31,767 nt of DNA, taken from the NCBI GenBank assembly GCA_964512645.1, contig CAZEJS010000032.1, positions 1 through 31,767 of the forward strand, given 5' to 3'. Made by a program: the position numbers and the translations under genes. The notes beneath the pieces are model-generated. The model saw only the letters and a program-made list of their open reading frames with translations, searched no databases and was not told the DNA's origin. Origin of the DNA: CAZEJS01 sp964512645 (lineage in GTDB: Bacteria > Actinomycetota > Geothermincolia > Fen-727 > Anoxymicrobiaceae). The first letter of the stretch is position 1, and the number at the start of each line of letters is the position of its first letter. This document shows, piece after piece, positions 7,644-15,581 of this stretch.

Positions 7644-8453
7644 TCACCCGCCGGCGCCAGCGATGTAGTAAAGGCGGTTGAAATCGACTACGACTGAACC
7701 GCCGGCGGCTGCCGCCTCCATCTCCTCCCGCACCGCCGCGCAGAACCGCTCCCGGTACCCTGGCGGCTGCTCGATGTCGTAGTACTGGCTGCCGATGAAA
7801 CCCTGGGCGGGGCCGGCGGTGAATATGCCGAACGCCTCGTCAACCGCGTATCTTGTTGCCTCGTACTCGATAGCGGCGTGTTCGGTACGAAAACCGCGCT
7901 CCTCGAAGAACCTCACATAAGCCTGGAGGTCGGGCAGGTGGAACCACGGGCTGGAGCGGTGGGCGTAGACGGGAGCTATCTCCGGGCGCGAGACAACGGC
8001 CTCCACCACCCGGTTGAACCACGGCGCGAACTCCGGCGTGGACGGGCAGCAGACCCCCAGGCGCCCTCCCTCGCGAAGCGCCGCCCGCATGCCTCCAACG
8101 GCCCTGGGCCCGTCTTCGAACCACTGCAGGGTGGAGTTGCTGAAGACGATGTCGAACTCACCGTTGTAGTCCAGGTCCTCGGCGGCGAGACGGCGGAACT
8201 CGACGCCGGGGTTCTCCTTTTTCGCCTGCTCGATCATCCCCGGCGAGATGTCCACCCCGACGACGCGCCCGAGGGTCTTCCGGGCGATACTCCCGGTCAC
8301 GTGGCCGGGCCCGCACCCGACGTCGAGCACGTCCTCGTCAGGCCCCGGCCGGAGCATGCCCAGCAGCCTGTCGGCCGCCGCCGCCTGCGCCAGGGACTTT
8401 CCCCGGTAATCCGCGGCGACCCGGTCGAACGCGCACCCGTCCAGGCTTACCAC
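7644..8453 (-). CDS. Class I SAM-dependent methyltransferase (BioC/trans-aconitate type)
   Basis: A 269-residue enzyme with the SAM-binding motif DVLDVGCGPGHVTG at residues 41-54, an acidic residue closing strand 2 (GVDISPGMIEQAK), and post-motif FDIVFSNSTLQWFED. The arrangement matches the Methyltransf_11/25 group that includes malonyl-ACP O-methyltransferase and trans-aconitate 2-methyltransferase. The substrate is unknown. The start is GTG at 8453, overlapping the stop of the preceding gene by seven bases, which suggests translational coupling. No biotin genes are nearby, so a BioC role is not supported by context. It ends 60 bases before the DUF1638 gene. Confidence 0.88.
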   Translation of the reverse strand: MVSLDGCAFDRVAADYRGKSLAQAAAADRLLGMLRPGPDEDVLDVGCGPGHVTGSIARKTLGRVVGVDISPGMIEQAKKENPGVEFRRLAAEDLDYNGEFDIVFSNSTLQWFEDGPRAVGGMRAALREGGRLGVCCPSTPEFAPWFNRVVEAVVSRPEIAPVYAHRSSPWFHLPDLQAYVRFFEERGFRTEHAAIEYEATRYAVDEAFGIFTAGPAQGFIGSQYYDIEQPPGYRERFCAAVREEMEAAAAGGSVVVDFNRLYYIAGAGG

Positions 8454-8890
8454 GCTCCGGCGACGATCTCGTAGCGGAACTCAAATCCGTTCTGCCCGGC
8501 AATCGCCTCCAGGCCGGCCCGGACACCGCGGAAGTCGAACCGGTATTCGTATTTCCTGCCGAAGAAATCCGACTGCTCCACGATCGTCCCTTCACGTGGC
8601 CCGGCCCCGGTCCTGTACGTCTCGGTCTTGAAGCCGAAGCCGCTGGACATCCCCCCGTCCATGTCCATCCCCGAGCTCATGCCCGACCCGGACTCCACCA
8701 GCATCTCGGTGTAAGCCATCCTGCGGGAGGCTTCGTCGATCTTGAGGCTCCCCACGTAGTCGAGCTTCTTCCTGGACAGGAACGCCTTCCGCTCGGCTAC
8801 CGTCCGGCGGAGCTTGAGCGCCCCTCGTTTCTCGACGAGCTCCAGGCCCTGGGACTCCGCGAACGCTCTGATCTCGTCCATTAACGCCAT
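8447..8890 (-). CDS. Unknown 147-residue protein with Gly/Ser/Met linker
   Basis: I do not recognise a family. The protein has a basic N-terminal part (residues 1-60, rich in Lys, Arg and Glu), then a low-complexity stretch GSGMSSGMDMDGGMSSGFGF around residues 67-87, then a C-terminal part with aromatic residues (FFGRKYEYRFDFRGVRAGLE). It has no signal peptide or membrane segment. It lies eight bases after the repeat protein's stop and overlaps the SAM methyltransferase start, so it is almost certainly translated as part of that transcript. The Met/Asp/Gly patch might bind metal or act as a flexible hinge; neither is shown. Confidence 0.75.
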   Translation of the reverse strand: MALMDEIRAFAESQGLELVEKRGALKLRRTVAERKAFLSRKKLDYVGSLKIDEASRRMAYTEMLVESGSGMSSGMDMDGGMSSGFGFKTETYRTGAGPREGTIVEQSDFFGRKYEYRFDFRGVRAGLEAIAGQNGFEFRYEIVAGAW

Positions 8891-8898
8891 GTTCCCCC

Positions 8899-11250
8899 CT
8901 AGGGTGAGTAGCCGACGACGTCGTGGCCGCCGGTGATCACGCTGCCCGCCGCGCTCCCGTAGTCGAAGTACACCGGGCGCTCCACAATAATGCCGTCAAA
9001 GTCGAGGCTGGTGCTGCACACCAGGGCCGAGAAGTCATGGGCGGCATCGTCGCCGCGGCCGAGCACGTCCTTGACCGCCACAGTCTTCCTCGAGTTGCGC
9101 TTCACGACCAGGTCGCGGTCGACCGCCGACCCGTCCCCTTTCATGAACGTCACGCGGACCGGCACGTCGGTCCGGCCCGGGTTCTGAACGCAAAGGTAAG
9201 TGTCGAAGCCCGGCCGGCAGGAACCTTCGGCGAAGTAGAACGCCCCCGCGGGATACCGCGCCCCGACCACGTTGTGGCCGCCGGTCAGCTCCGCCACGTG
9301 ATCGCCGCGGTAACGGAAGTACATCGGGCGCTCGGCGATGATCCTGGCGCCGCCGGCCGCTTCGACCTTCGCCGAGAAGTCGTGCTCCTCGTCTTCCCCG
9401 GAGCCGAGCGCCTCTTTCACCGTCACCGTCCGCCGCGACAGGGCGGGTACCTCGATATTCCGCACTTCGCCGGTGCCGTCCCCTTTCATGTAGGTTATCC
9501 TGACGTCCGCCGCTCGACCCCCCGGGTTCTGGATGCAGATGTAGCTGTCGAAGCCGGGGCGGCAGGAGCCTTCGGCGAAGTAGAAGCGCTTCCCGGGGGT
9601 CGACGCGCCGACCACGCCGTGCCCCCCGGTCACCGGTCCGCCCGCCAGGCCGTCGTACGAGAAGTACATCACGCGCTCGGCCACTATCTTCGTGCCGTCG
9701 GTCGTCCGCACCTTCGCCGAGAAGTCGTGCGCGGCGTCGTCGCCCGAACCCAGGTGGTCCTTCACCGCCACGGTTCCCCGCGAGCGCGCCTTCACCAGCA
9801 CCGTCGAATCCCTGGCGCCACCGTCCCCCGTCATGTAGGCGATCTTCACCCGGGCGTCCGAGGGCCCGGGGTTGAGAATGCATATATACGGATCGAAGCC
9901 GGGGCGGCAGGACCCTTCCGCGAAGTAGAACGTCGTCCGTGGACGAAGCGCCCCCACCACGTCGGTCCCTCCGGTCACGGTGGTGCCACGCGCGCTCCTG
10001 TAAGAGAAGTACATCGGGCGCTCGGCGATGACGGCCACGTCGTTGATGCACTCGACCTTCGCCGAGAAGTCGTGCGCGGCGTCGTCACCCGAGCCCAGCT
10101 TCTCCTTCACCGCCACGGTTGCCCGCGAACTTCCCGGGACCGAAAGGGTCTGCTCCGTGGTTGCGCCGTTGCCGCACATGTAAGTGATCCTCACCCGTGC
10201 CGCGGCCGTCGGGTGGGGGTTCTGGATACATATGTAGGGGTCGAACTCCGGCCGGCAGGAACCTTCGGCGAAATAGAAGGCGGTGTTACGGGCCTCCAGC
10301 ATCGAGTAACCGTGCAGGAAGACGCCGGCGTCACCGCAGGCGTAGACGTGGTCCGTATCCAGGGCCGCCACGGAACGAATCGGGGAGCTCACCCCGGTGC
10401 CCGCCACCTTCCACGCGGCCCCGTCCCAGTAGCAGACCCCGCCGGAATCCGACGCCGCGAACACGTGCTCGGAGTCCAGGGCCGCTACCCCTCTCAGCGC
10501 CCCGCTCACGCCGGCGCGGAAATCGGCCCAGGAGCGGCCGTCGTAATACTTCACGGTGCCGCCGTCGCCGACCGCCCACACGCAGTCCGCGTCCAGGGCG
10601 CTGACACCGCGCAGCGTGCCAGGACCGCCCGCGGAGCGGTCCAGCCACGCCCGTCCGTCCCAGGCGAGGACGGTGCCCCGCGCGCCCGCCGCCCACACGT
10701 GCTCGGAGTCCAGGGCGAAAACGCTCTCGAGGGTCCGCCCGGGGAGCGGCGTGGCGACCGACCAGCGGGTGCCGTCGAAGAAATAGACCCTTCCCCCTTC
10801 GCCGACGGCCCAGACGTGGGAAGGGTCCAGGGCGGAAAGGCTGTTGACGGTGCCCGGCGACGGGAGCGGCTGCTCCGCCCAGGAGACACCGTCGTAAAAG
10901 AGCATCATGCCGGCTTCCCCCGCCGCCCAGACGTGGGAGGAATCCAGTGCGGCTACCGCCGTCAGGCGCCTGCCCGGCGTGTCGCGCATCGCCGCCCAGG
11001 AGCGGCCGTCGAAATGGCAGACCCTCCCACGGTGAGGCGTCGCCGGAACGGTCCCTGCGGCGTAAATGTCCCCCGGCCCCAGGGCCGAGACGCAGACAAG
11101 GTCTATGCCGTCGGACAGGGTCGACGCCGCCCAGCCGTACCGGGGAACGGAACCCGCGCGGGCGTCGCCCGAACCGGTGCCCGCAATCGCCAGCGCCGCA
11201 AGGACAAGGGCCGCCAGCAGGCGACTTCCCGCGCGTCGATCTCCCGCCAC
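8899..11250 (-). CDS. Secreted protein: seven propeller repeats plus four FAEGS repeats
   Basis: From the preferred GTG at 11250 (good GGGAGGGGG upstream and a tidy signal peptide, RRAGSRLLAALVLAALAIAG, ending near DARA) the protein has 783 residues; an ATG at 11292 would add 14 residues and push the hydrophobic core inward. The first half holds seven repeats of about 40 residues with the pattern ALDSxHVWAxG…YDGxSW, consistent with a seven-bladed beta-propeller. The second half holds four repeats of about 115 residues, each opening FYFAEGSCRPxFDxYICIQNP and containing ITYMxGDG, a SRxTVxVK segment, AHDFSAKV, and ERPMYF; I believe this corresponds to the DUF5719-like family. It probably acts at the cell surface; ligand unknown. 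It is divergent from the deacetylase gene. Confidence 0.85.
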   Translation of the reverse strand: MAGDRRAGSRLLAALVLAALAIAGTGSGDARAGSVPRYGWAASTLSDGIDLVCVSALGPGDIYAAGTVPATPHRGRVCHFDGRSWAAMRDTPGRRLTAVAALDSSHVWAAGEAGMMLFYDGVSWAEQPLPSPGTVNSLSALDPSHVWAVGEGGRVYFFDGTRWSVATPLPGRTLESVFALDSEHVWAAGARGTVLAWDGRAWLDRSAGGPGTLRGVSALDADCVWAVGDGGTVKYYDGRSWADFRAGVSGALRGVAALDSEHVFAASDSGGVCYWDGAAWKVAGTGVSSPIRSVAALDTDHVYACGDAGVFLHGYSMLEARNTAFYFAEGSCRPEFDPYICIQNPHPTAAARVRITYMCGNGATTEQTLSVPGSSRATVAVKEKLGSGDDAAHDFSAKVECINDVAVIAERPMYFSYRSARGTTVTGGTDVVGALRPRTTFYFAEGSCRPGFDPYICILNPGPSDARVKIAYMTGDGGARDSTVLVKARSRGTVAVKDHLGSGDDAAHDFSAKVRTTDGTKIVAERVMYFSYDGLAGGPVTGGHGVVGASTPGKRFYFAEGSCRPGFDSYICIQNPGGRAADVRITYMKGDGTGEVRNIEVPALSRRTVTVKEALGSGEDEEHDFSAKVEAAGGARIIAERPMYFRYRGDHVAELTGGHNVVGARYPAGAFYFAEGSCRPGFDTYLCVQNPGRTDVPVRVTFMKGDGSAVDRDLVVKRNSRKTVAVKDVLGRGDDAAHDFSALVCSTSLDFDGIIVERPVYFDYGSAAGSVITGGHDVVGYSP
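8930..10280 (-). repeat. Four coding repeats of about 345 bp, conserved at DNA level
   Basis: The four FAEGS units start near 10280, 9935, 9590 and 9240 on the minus strand. Their opening blocks are nearly identical as DNA (for example GGCAGGAxCCTTCSGCGAAGTA on the plus strand), more alike than the rest of each unit, which suggests recent duplication or recombination between units. Confidence 0.75.
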
Positions 11251-11346
11251 CGGATCCCCCTCCCTGAAATCCGGACCGTCTCTCACTCTCATCTTCCTCT
11301 ACGAGCAGCACTGACGAAACACCTTTACCAATCGATTCGTATATGT

Positions 11347-11352
11347 CATAAG
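11347..11352 (+). promoter_or_regulatory. Possible promoter of a leaderless deacetylase transcript
   Basis: TTTACC at 11324-11329, a 17-base spacer and CATAAG at 11347-11352 precede the ATG at 11359 by six bases, the same geometry as the DUF1638 gene. No Shine-Dalgarno is present. The match to consensus is only moderate. Confidence 0.35.
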
Positions 11353-11358
11353 TGAGCC

Positions 11359-12261
11359 ATGGAACGCAAAGGCGGGCGCCGCGTCACGGGCAGGCGGGCG
11401 GTGTCGGTCTTGATAGCCTGCGTGAGCGTGACTGTTCTCGCGGCCCCGGCGGCGATGACCGCCGACCGGGCGGCCATGCCCAACCCCTTCAGGTCGATAT
11501 CGAAATCGATCGATTCGGCAATGGGGTTCCCCGACGGCGGCGTGGTCGTAGGCAACAGGCTCATCACTTTCAAGGAGGGCAGCCTGCAGGGCGTCCTGCC
11601 CGCGGTGACACCCAGGGTCATCCAGAGAGGAAACCCGGACCTCAAACGGGTTGCGCTCACCATCGACGACGGCTGGAACCCCGACCCGCGCATCCTCGAG
11701 TTGTTGAAGCGGTCGAAGGTGGGGTTCACCGCCTTCCTCATCGGTGGGCGCGGGGTGGCCGACGCCCATCCGGAGTTCGTGGCGCAGATCGCCGAGGCCG
11801 GAGGCGAGTTGTGCAGCCACACGTGGTCCCATTACGTCATGTCGGGGAAACCGGAGTCGTTCGTCATGAACGAGCTGTGGAACGGGCAGGGGGCACTGAC
11901 GAAGATCACCCACGAGGTGCTGCCGTACGTGCGCTTCTCCGGCGGGGCGTACGACAAAGCGGCACTTGAGTGGACGGGACGGGAAGGGTTCTGGATCGTG
12001 AACTGGACCCTGGACACCCGCGACTCCACGCCTGCCCCCACCCTGGAATCCGAGGTCGCGGCGGTAATGGGAGGCCTGTGCAACGGGGCCATCATCCTCT
12101 GCCACTTCGGGGGCCACAACACCTACGAGGTCCTCGCCCGCGTCATCCCCGAAATACGAAAGCGCGGTTACGAGGTGACCAGCCTCTCCCGCGTGTTCGA
12201 AGGGACGCCTTACCAGCTCAAAGGGTCCACCCCCGGCGGGTTGAAGAAGTCCGGCGACTGA
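11359..12261 (+). CDS. Polysaccharide deacetylase (NodB homology domain), exported
   Basis: A 300-residue protein with a basic N-terminus and hydrophobic segment (AVSVLIACVSVTVLAAPAA, residues 14-32) acting as signal peptide or anchor, then a carbohydrate esterase family 4 fold. Catalytic motifs are visible: TIDDGW at 101-106 (base Asp and metal Asp), SHTWSH at 153-158 (metal His pair), Arg192 in VRFSGG (motif 3, with the usual PP replaced by GG), and ILCHFGGH near 247-253 (catalytic His). These enzymes remove acetyl groups from peptidoglycan or other polysaccharides in the wall. It has no recognisable Shine-Dalgarno; the start is set by the signal peptide. It is followed closely by polX. Confidence 0.88.
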   Translation: MERKGGRRVTGRRAVSVLIACVSVTVLAAPAAMTADRAAMPNPFRSISKSIDSAMGFPDGGVVVGNRLITFKEGSLQGVLPAVTPRVIQRGNPDLKRVALTIDDGWNPDPRILELLKRSKVGFTAFLIGGRGVADAHPEFVAQIAEAGGELCSHTWSHYVMSGKPESFVMNELWNGQGALTKITHEVLPYVRFSGGAYDKAALEWTGREGFWIVNWTLDTRDSTPAPTLESEVAAVMGGLCNGAIILCHFGGHNTYEVLARVIPEIRKRGYEVTSLSRVFEGTPYQLKGSTPGGLKKSGD

Positions 12262-12312
12262 CCGCCCCGGTTGCCGTCGAGGCACCGGGTCAACAGGGTC
12301 GGAGGGCCGAGG

Positions 12313-14064
12313 ATGACGGTCGAGAACTCCCGCGTGGCGGCTATCTTCGACGAAGTCGCGGGCCTGCTGGAGATAAGCGGCGCCGGCTTCTTCCGGGTCC
12401 GGGCCTACCGTAACGCCGCGCGGATGATCCGGGACATGTCCACCCCCATCGCGGAGTTCGCCGCGGGCGAGGGGGGTAAGCTCGAAGACCTGCCGGGCAT
12501 CGGCAGCGACCTCGCCGCCAGGATCAGGACCATAGCCACGACCGGCGACCTGCCGCTCCGCATCGAGCTCGAGGAACAGGTGCCGCCCGGCCTCCTGGAG
12601 GTGACCGGGATCGCCGGCATCGGGCCCAGGAAAGCCCACGCCCTCTTCCTGGAGCTCGGGGTGAAAGACCTGGAGAGCCTCAGGGAGGCTGCCGCTTCGG
12701 GAAAGGTCCGGCTGGTGAAGGGCTTCGGCCCCAGGACCGAGGAGAACATCCTCGAGGGAATCTACGCGGTGAAAGGCCGGGGCGGCAGGATGCTGCGCCC
12801 GGAAGCCGAGACGCTCTTCGATTCGGTCAAGCGTCACCTCGATTCCATGCGGGGCATCAAGACGGTCGTGGCGGCGGGGTCCTACAGGCGCCTCGCCGAG
12901 ACCGTCGGGGACCTCGACATCCTCGTGGTCTGTGAAGACGCCCGGGAGTTCGCGGCGCGTTTCGTCGAGCTCCCCGGGGTAACCCGGGTGATCGCCGGCG
13001 GGCCCACCAGGGTATCGGTGGTGGCTGGTGATAACAGGCAGGTCGATACCCGGGTGATCGAGGAGGATTCCCTGGGGGCGGCGCTGCACTACTTCACAGG
13101 CTCGCGGGCGCACAGCGTCGCCTTGAGGAGGATGGCCCTGCGCAGGGGCATGAAGCTGAACGAGTACGGCCTCTTCGAGGGGGACAGGCGGGTGGCCGGT
13201 TCGACGGAGGGCGAGGTGTACGCCGCGCTCGGGCTCCCCTTCATCCCCCCCGAACTGAGGGAGAACCGCGGCGAGATAGGCGCTGCCCTCGAGGGGCGCC
13301 TGCCGGACCCCGTCGACCTGCCGGACATCCGGGGCGACCTCCACGTGCACACCGACCTGGCCGAGGGCAGGGACACCGCGGCGGCGGTCCTCGCCGAGGC
13401 GAAGAGGCGAGGATACCTCTACATCGCAGTAGCCAACCACGCCCGGCGGGCCCCGGCAGGCCCCGGCGGCCTGGACGGGAGGCGCCTCCTGGAGCACTGG
13501 GAGGAGATGGCCCGGCTCGACAGGGAGACCCCCGGCATCCACGCCCTCAAGGGGGTCGAGGTGGACATCCTCGAGGACGGGAGCCTGAGCATCGAGGACG
13601 AGGTCCTCGCCGGGGCGGACTTCGTCATCGCCTCCGTGCACGACGGCAGGAACCTGACCCGCCCCCAGATGACCCGTCGCGTCGTTAGGGCCATGGAGAA
13701 CCCGCTGGTGGACGCCATCGGCCACCCCATGGGACGCAGGCTCAACGAGAGGCCTCCCTGGAACATCGACATGGACGACGTCATCGCCGCGGCGGCCCGG
13801 ACCGGCACGGCGCTGGAGCTGAATTCCAACCCGGGGAGGCTGGACCTCGACGACCGCCACTGCAGGGCGGCGAAAGAACACGGCGTGAAGGTGCTGATAA
13901 CCACGGACGCCCACGGCGTGGACGACATGGAGTTCATGCGCTACGGGGTCGGGCAGGCCCGGCGCGGCTGGCTGGAGGCCGGCGACGTGCTCAACACCCT
14001 CACCTGGCGCTCACTGATGGCCCGCCACCGCAGGGTTCGGCGGGCGGGCGCCGTATTCTATTGA
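12313..14064 (+). CDS. polX: DNA polymerase/3'-5' exonuclease PolX
   Basis: A family X DNA polymerase with a PHP domain, for gap filling and end trimming in base excision repair. From ATG 12313 (GGAGGGCCGAGG upstream; a frame-internal ATG at 12271 lacks a site) it has 583 residues, the usual length. Order: helix-hairpin-helix regions (LPGIGSDLAARI near 60; ITGIGPRKA-like near 99), polymerase palm with GSYRR 189-193, catalytic Asp200 and Asp202 in GDLDILVV and Asp245 in VDTRV, then HSVALRRMALRRGMKLNEYGLF. The PHP part shows LHVHT (His344, His346), Glu416, His443, His471 and TDAH (Asp532, His534). At residues 374-376 it reads ANH where family members normally have TDH, replacing one expected metal ligand Asp by Asn. 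Confidence 0.93.
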   Translation: MTVENSRVAAIFDEVAGLLEISGAGFFRVRAYRNAARMIRDMSTPIAEFAAGEGGKLEDLPGIGSDLAARIRTIATTGDLPLRIELEEQVPPGLLEVTGIAGIGPRKAHALFLELGVKDLESLREAAASGKVRLVKGFGPRTEENILEGIYAVKGRGGRMLRPEAETLFDSVKRHLDSMRGIKTVVAAGSYRRLAETVGDLDILVVCEDAREFAARFVELPGVTRVIAGGPTRVSVVAGDNRQVDTRVIEEDSLGAALHYFTGSRAHSVALRRMALRRGMKLNEYGLFEGDRRVAGSTEGEVYAALGLPFIPPELRENRGEIGAALEGRLPDPVDLPDIRGDLHVHTDLAEGRDTAAAVLAEAKRRGYLYIAVANHARRAPAGPGGLDGRRLLEHWEEMARLDRETPGIHALKGVEVDILEDGSLSIEDEVLAGADFVIASVHDGRNLTRPQMTRRVVRAMENPLVDAIGHPMGRRLNERPPWNIDMDDVIAAAARTGTALELNSNPGRLDLDDRHCRAAKEHGVKVLITTDAHGVDDMEFMRYGVGQARRGWLEAGDVLNTLTWRSLMARHRRVRRAGAVFY

Positions 14065-14090
14065 CAGGCCACCCGAGACGGGAGGAGCAG

Positions 14091-14951
14091 ATGGCGGACG
14101 AAGCTTTGTTCAAGGAAGACGCCGAGCGCCTTGCCGCGCGGATAGTGGACGAAAACCCCATGGTAGACATCCTCGAGATCAGCATGGACCCTGAACTGGG
14201 CGGCTACACCATCACCGCGTACGACTACGGCGCGGACGAGGAGTTCACCGTCGAAAAGGTCGAGGGCTGGAACGCCAGGCGTTCGCAGAGTCACGAGGTC
14301 CGCCTCGCACGCGGGCTCGCGGCAACGGTTCGCGAGAAACACGGCAGGAAAGTGGGCTCCATCACCGGTCACTGGGTGGAGGTGCGCCCCGATGACTGGC
14401 CCGAGAGTGTCTGCGGCGCCGTGTCGGAGCGGCGATACCCGGGCGAGGCCATCGTCGAACTCGAGCCCTCGCTCGCGGAGGCCCAGACCGTTTACCCCGG
14501 CGGAGGCCCGCCCGACGCTTACGGGTTCGACGGCAGCTACCTCGTCATGGTCTCAGGGGACGATGCCAGGGTCTTCAAACAGATCGTCAAGCTGGCCAAC
14601 TTCACCCTGGAGGACCAGTCGGGACGGGTCGGAGACTGGCGCACCCTGGGCTTCGACATCGCCCCCAGGCCGGAGGCCCCGTTCGTTGAGCACGGCGGCG
14701 ACGGGTGGAGCGAGGATGGGGTGGTCGAGGAGGTCAGGGACCGCCTGCTCGACCTCTCGGAGCAGGGCTTCGGGGCGATACTCGTCGACGGCGCCACCAA
14801 CGTCACCGCCTACGCCTGGGTGCTGGCCGGGGCGCTCGGCCTCAAGGTAGTCACCGCGTGGGAACAGAGCGGGGAGGGAGAAGGGTCGGGTTTCACCGGC
14901 ATGGGCTTCACCGAGCTCCTCAACTTCAAGGAGGTGGAAGGCCTCCTCTGA
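14091..14951 (+). CDS. Unknown acidic protein, 286 residues
   Basis: I do not recognise a family. The start is ATG 14091, chosen because GGGAGGAGCAG precedes it; the upstream in-frame ATG at 14061 overlaps the end of polX without a site. The protein is acidic and soluble, with no signal peptide or membrane segment. The C-terminal third (about 205-286) looks like an alpha/beta unit: a helix VVEEVRDRLLDLSEQG, a strand AILVDGATN, a helix VTAYAWVLAGALG and a strand LKVVTAWEQ. The N-terminal part has alternating strands (YTITAYDYGADEEFTVEKVEGW). It is 26 bases downstream of polX and probably co-transcribed with it. Confidence 0.8.
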   Translation: MADEALFKEDAERLAARIVDENPMVDILEISMDPELGGYTITAYDYGADEEFTVEKVEGWNARRSQSHEVRLARGLAATVREKHGRKVGSITGHWVEVRPDDWPESVCGAVSERRYPGEAIVELEPSLAEAQTVYPGGGPPDAYGFDGSYLVMVSGDDARVFKQIVKLANFTLEDQSGRVGDWRTLGFDIAPRPEAPFVEHGGDGWSEDGVVEEVRDRLLDLSEQGFGAILVDGATNVTAYAWVLAGALGLKVVTAWEQSGEGEGSGFTGMGFTELLNFKEVEGLL

Positions 14952-15006
14952 GAGCGGTCCCGCACTGCCTGCGCGCCCCCTTGTCGCGCCCCGGGGAGAT
15001 TCCTGC

Positions 15007-15012
15007 TATAAT
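15007..15012 (+). promoter_or_regulatory. Extended -10 promoter (TGCTATAAT) of the RRM gene
   Basis: A perfect TATAAT preceded by TGC gives the extended -10 consensus. TTGTCG at 14981-14986 is a poorly spaced -35 (20 bases), which an extended -10 can tolerate. Transcription would start near 15019, giving a leader of about 94 bases before the GTG at 15113. Confidence 0.7.
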
Positions 15013-15061
15013 GCACCACATCGTTAGCGTGACAGGTTTCGAGGTGGGTACTGGTACTTTT

Positions 15062-15092
15062 CCCGAGGGGTCCGCATCCTCGGGTTTTTTTT
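15062..15092 (+). terminator. Intrinsic terminator inside the RRM leader (attenuator candidate)
   Basis: CCCGAGG (15062-15068), a nine-base loop and CCTCGGG (15078-15084) are followed by eight T residues (15085-15092). This is a complete intrinsic terminator between the promoter and the ribosome binding site of the RRM gene. Two UUCGAGG copies, at 15038-15044 and 15091-15097, could each pair with the 3' arm instead, so the hairpin may be conditional. Confidence 0.75.
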
Positions 15093-15112
15093 CGAGGAGG
15101 GGAGGTGTAACA

Positions 15113-15388
15113 GTGAAGATATACGTTGGTAACCTCAGCTACACCACCGACAACGACGGGCTGCGGGCAGCATTCGAGCAGTTCGGCGCGGTCAATTCGG
15201 CGGAGGTCGTGTTCGACAGGAACACGAACAGGTCGAGGGGCTTCGGTTTCGTCGAGATGCCTAATGACGACGAGGCGAAGGCAGCCATCGACGGTCTGGA
15301 CAGCAAGGACCTGGACGGACGCCCGATCAAGGTGAACGAGGCGAGGCCTCGGAGGGAGAGCGGCGGAGGAAGCGCTTACCGTTACTAA
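15113..15388 (+). CDS. RRM-domain RNA-binding protein
   Basis: A 91-residue single RNA recognition motif protein. RNP2 is IYVGNL (residues 3-8) and RNP1 is RGFGFVEM (42-49), with the beta-alpha-beta-beta-alpha-beta layout complete and a short RRESGGGSAYRY tail. It resembles the small Rbp proteins of cyanobacteria and other bacteria, which bind single-stranded RNA and in some species respond to cold or act on mRNA localisation. The start is GTG 15113, behind GGAGGTGTAACA; the open frame extends upstream through the terminator but only this start makes a proper RRM. The leader with a terminator suggests attenuation, possibly by the protein itself. Family certain, targets unknown. Confidence 0.93.
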   Translation: MKIYVGNLSYTTDNDGLRAAFEQFGAVNSAEVVFDRNTNRSRGFGFVEMPNDDEAKAAIDGLDSKDLDGRPIKVNEARPRRESGGGSAYRY

Positions 15389-15403
15389 TCCCTGAATACT
15401 GGA

Positions 15404-15421
15404 GCCGCCCGTGAGGGCGGC
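15404..15421 (+). terminator. GC-rich hairpin after the RRM gene
   Basis: GCCGCCC, loop GTGA, GGGCGGC, 16 bases past the TAA stop. There is no T run, so it may be a 3' stabilising hairpin or a weak terminator rather than a classical one. Confidence 0.45.
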
Positions 15422-15581
15422 GGCGCCTTGACGGCGGCAGTGAGTCTTGAGAAGCGGCACGGTAGATCCTCGCTCGACAATCATTTCCTCACCTGGTACG
15501 AGCGCGCCCTTTTTCAGGGTGAAAGGTTGTGCCGGGTCACCGTCGAAATGAGCCTCACACGGCATTTTCGATGGAGGTTTT

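Noticed and set aside
8923..11355. 810-residue plus-strand open frame opposite the propeller/FAEGS protein
   Set aside because: It mirrors the repeats of the real gene and has no start site or recognisable domain.
11299..13914. 871-residue open frame on the minus strand opposite the deacetylase and polX
   Set aside because: It is a shadow of high-GC codon use; both plus-strand genes have full catalytic motifs, and the antisense product is low-complexity Arg/Gly/Pro with no domain.
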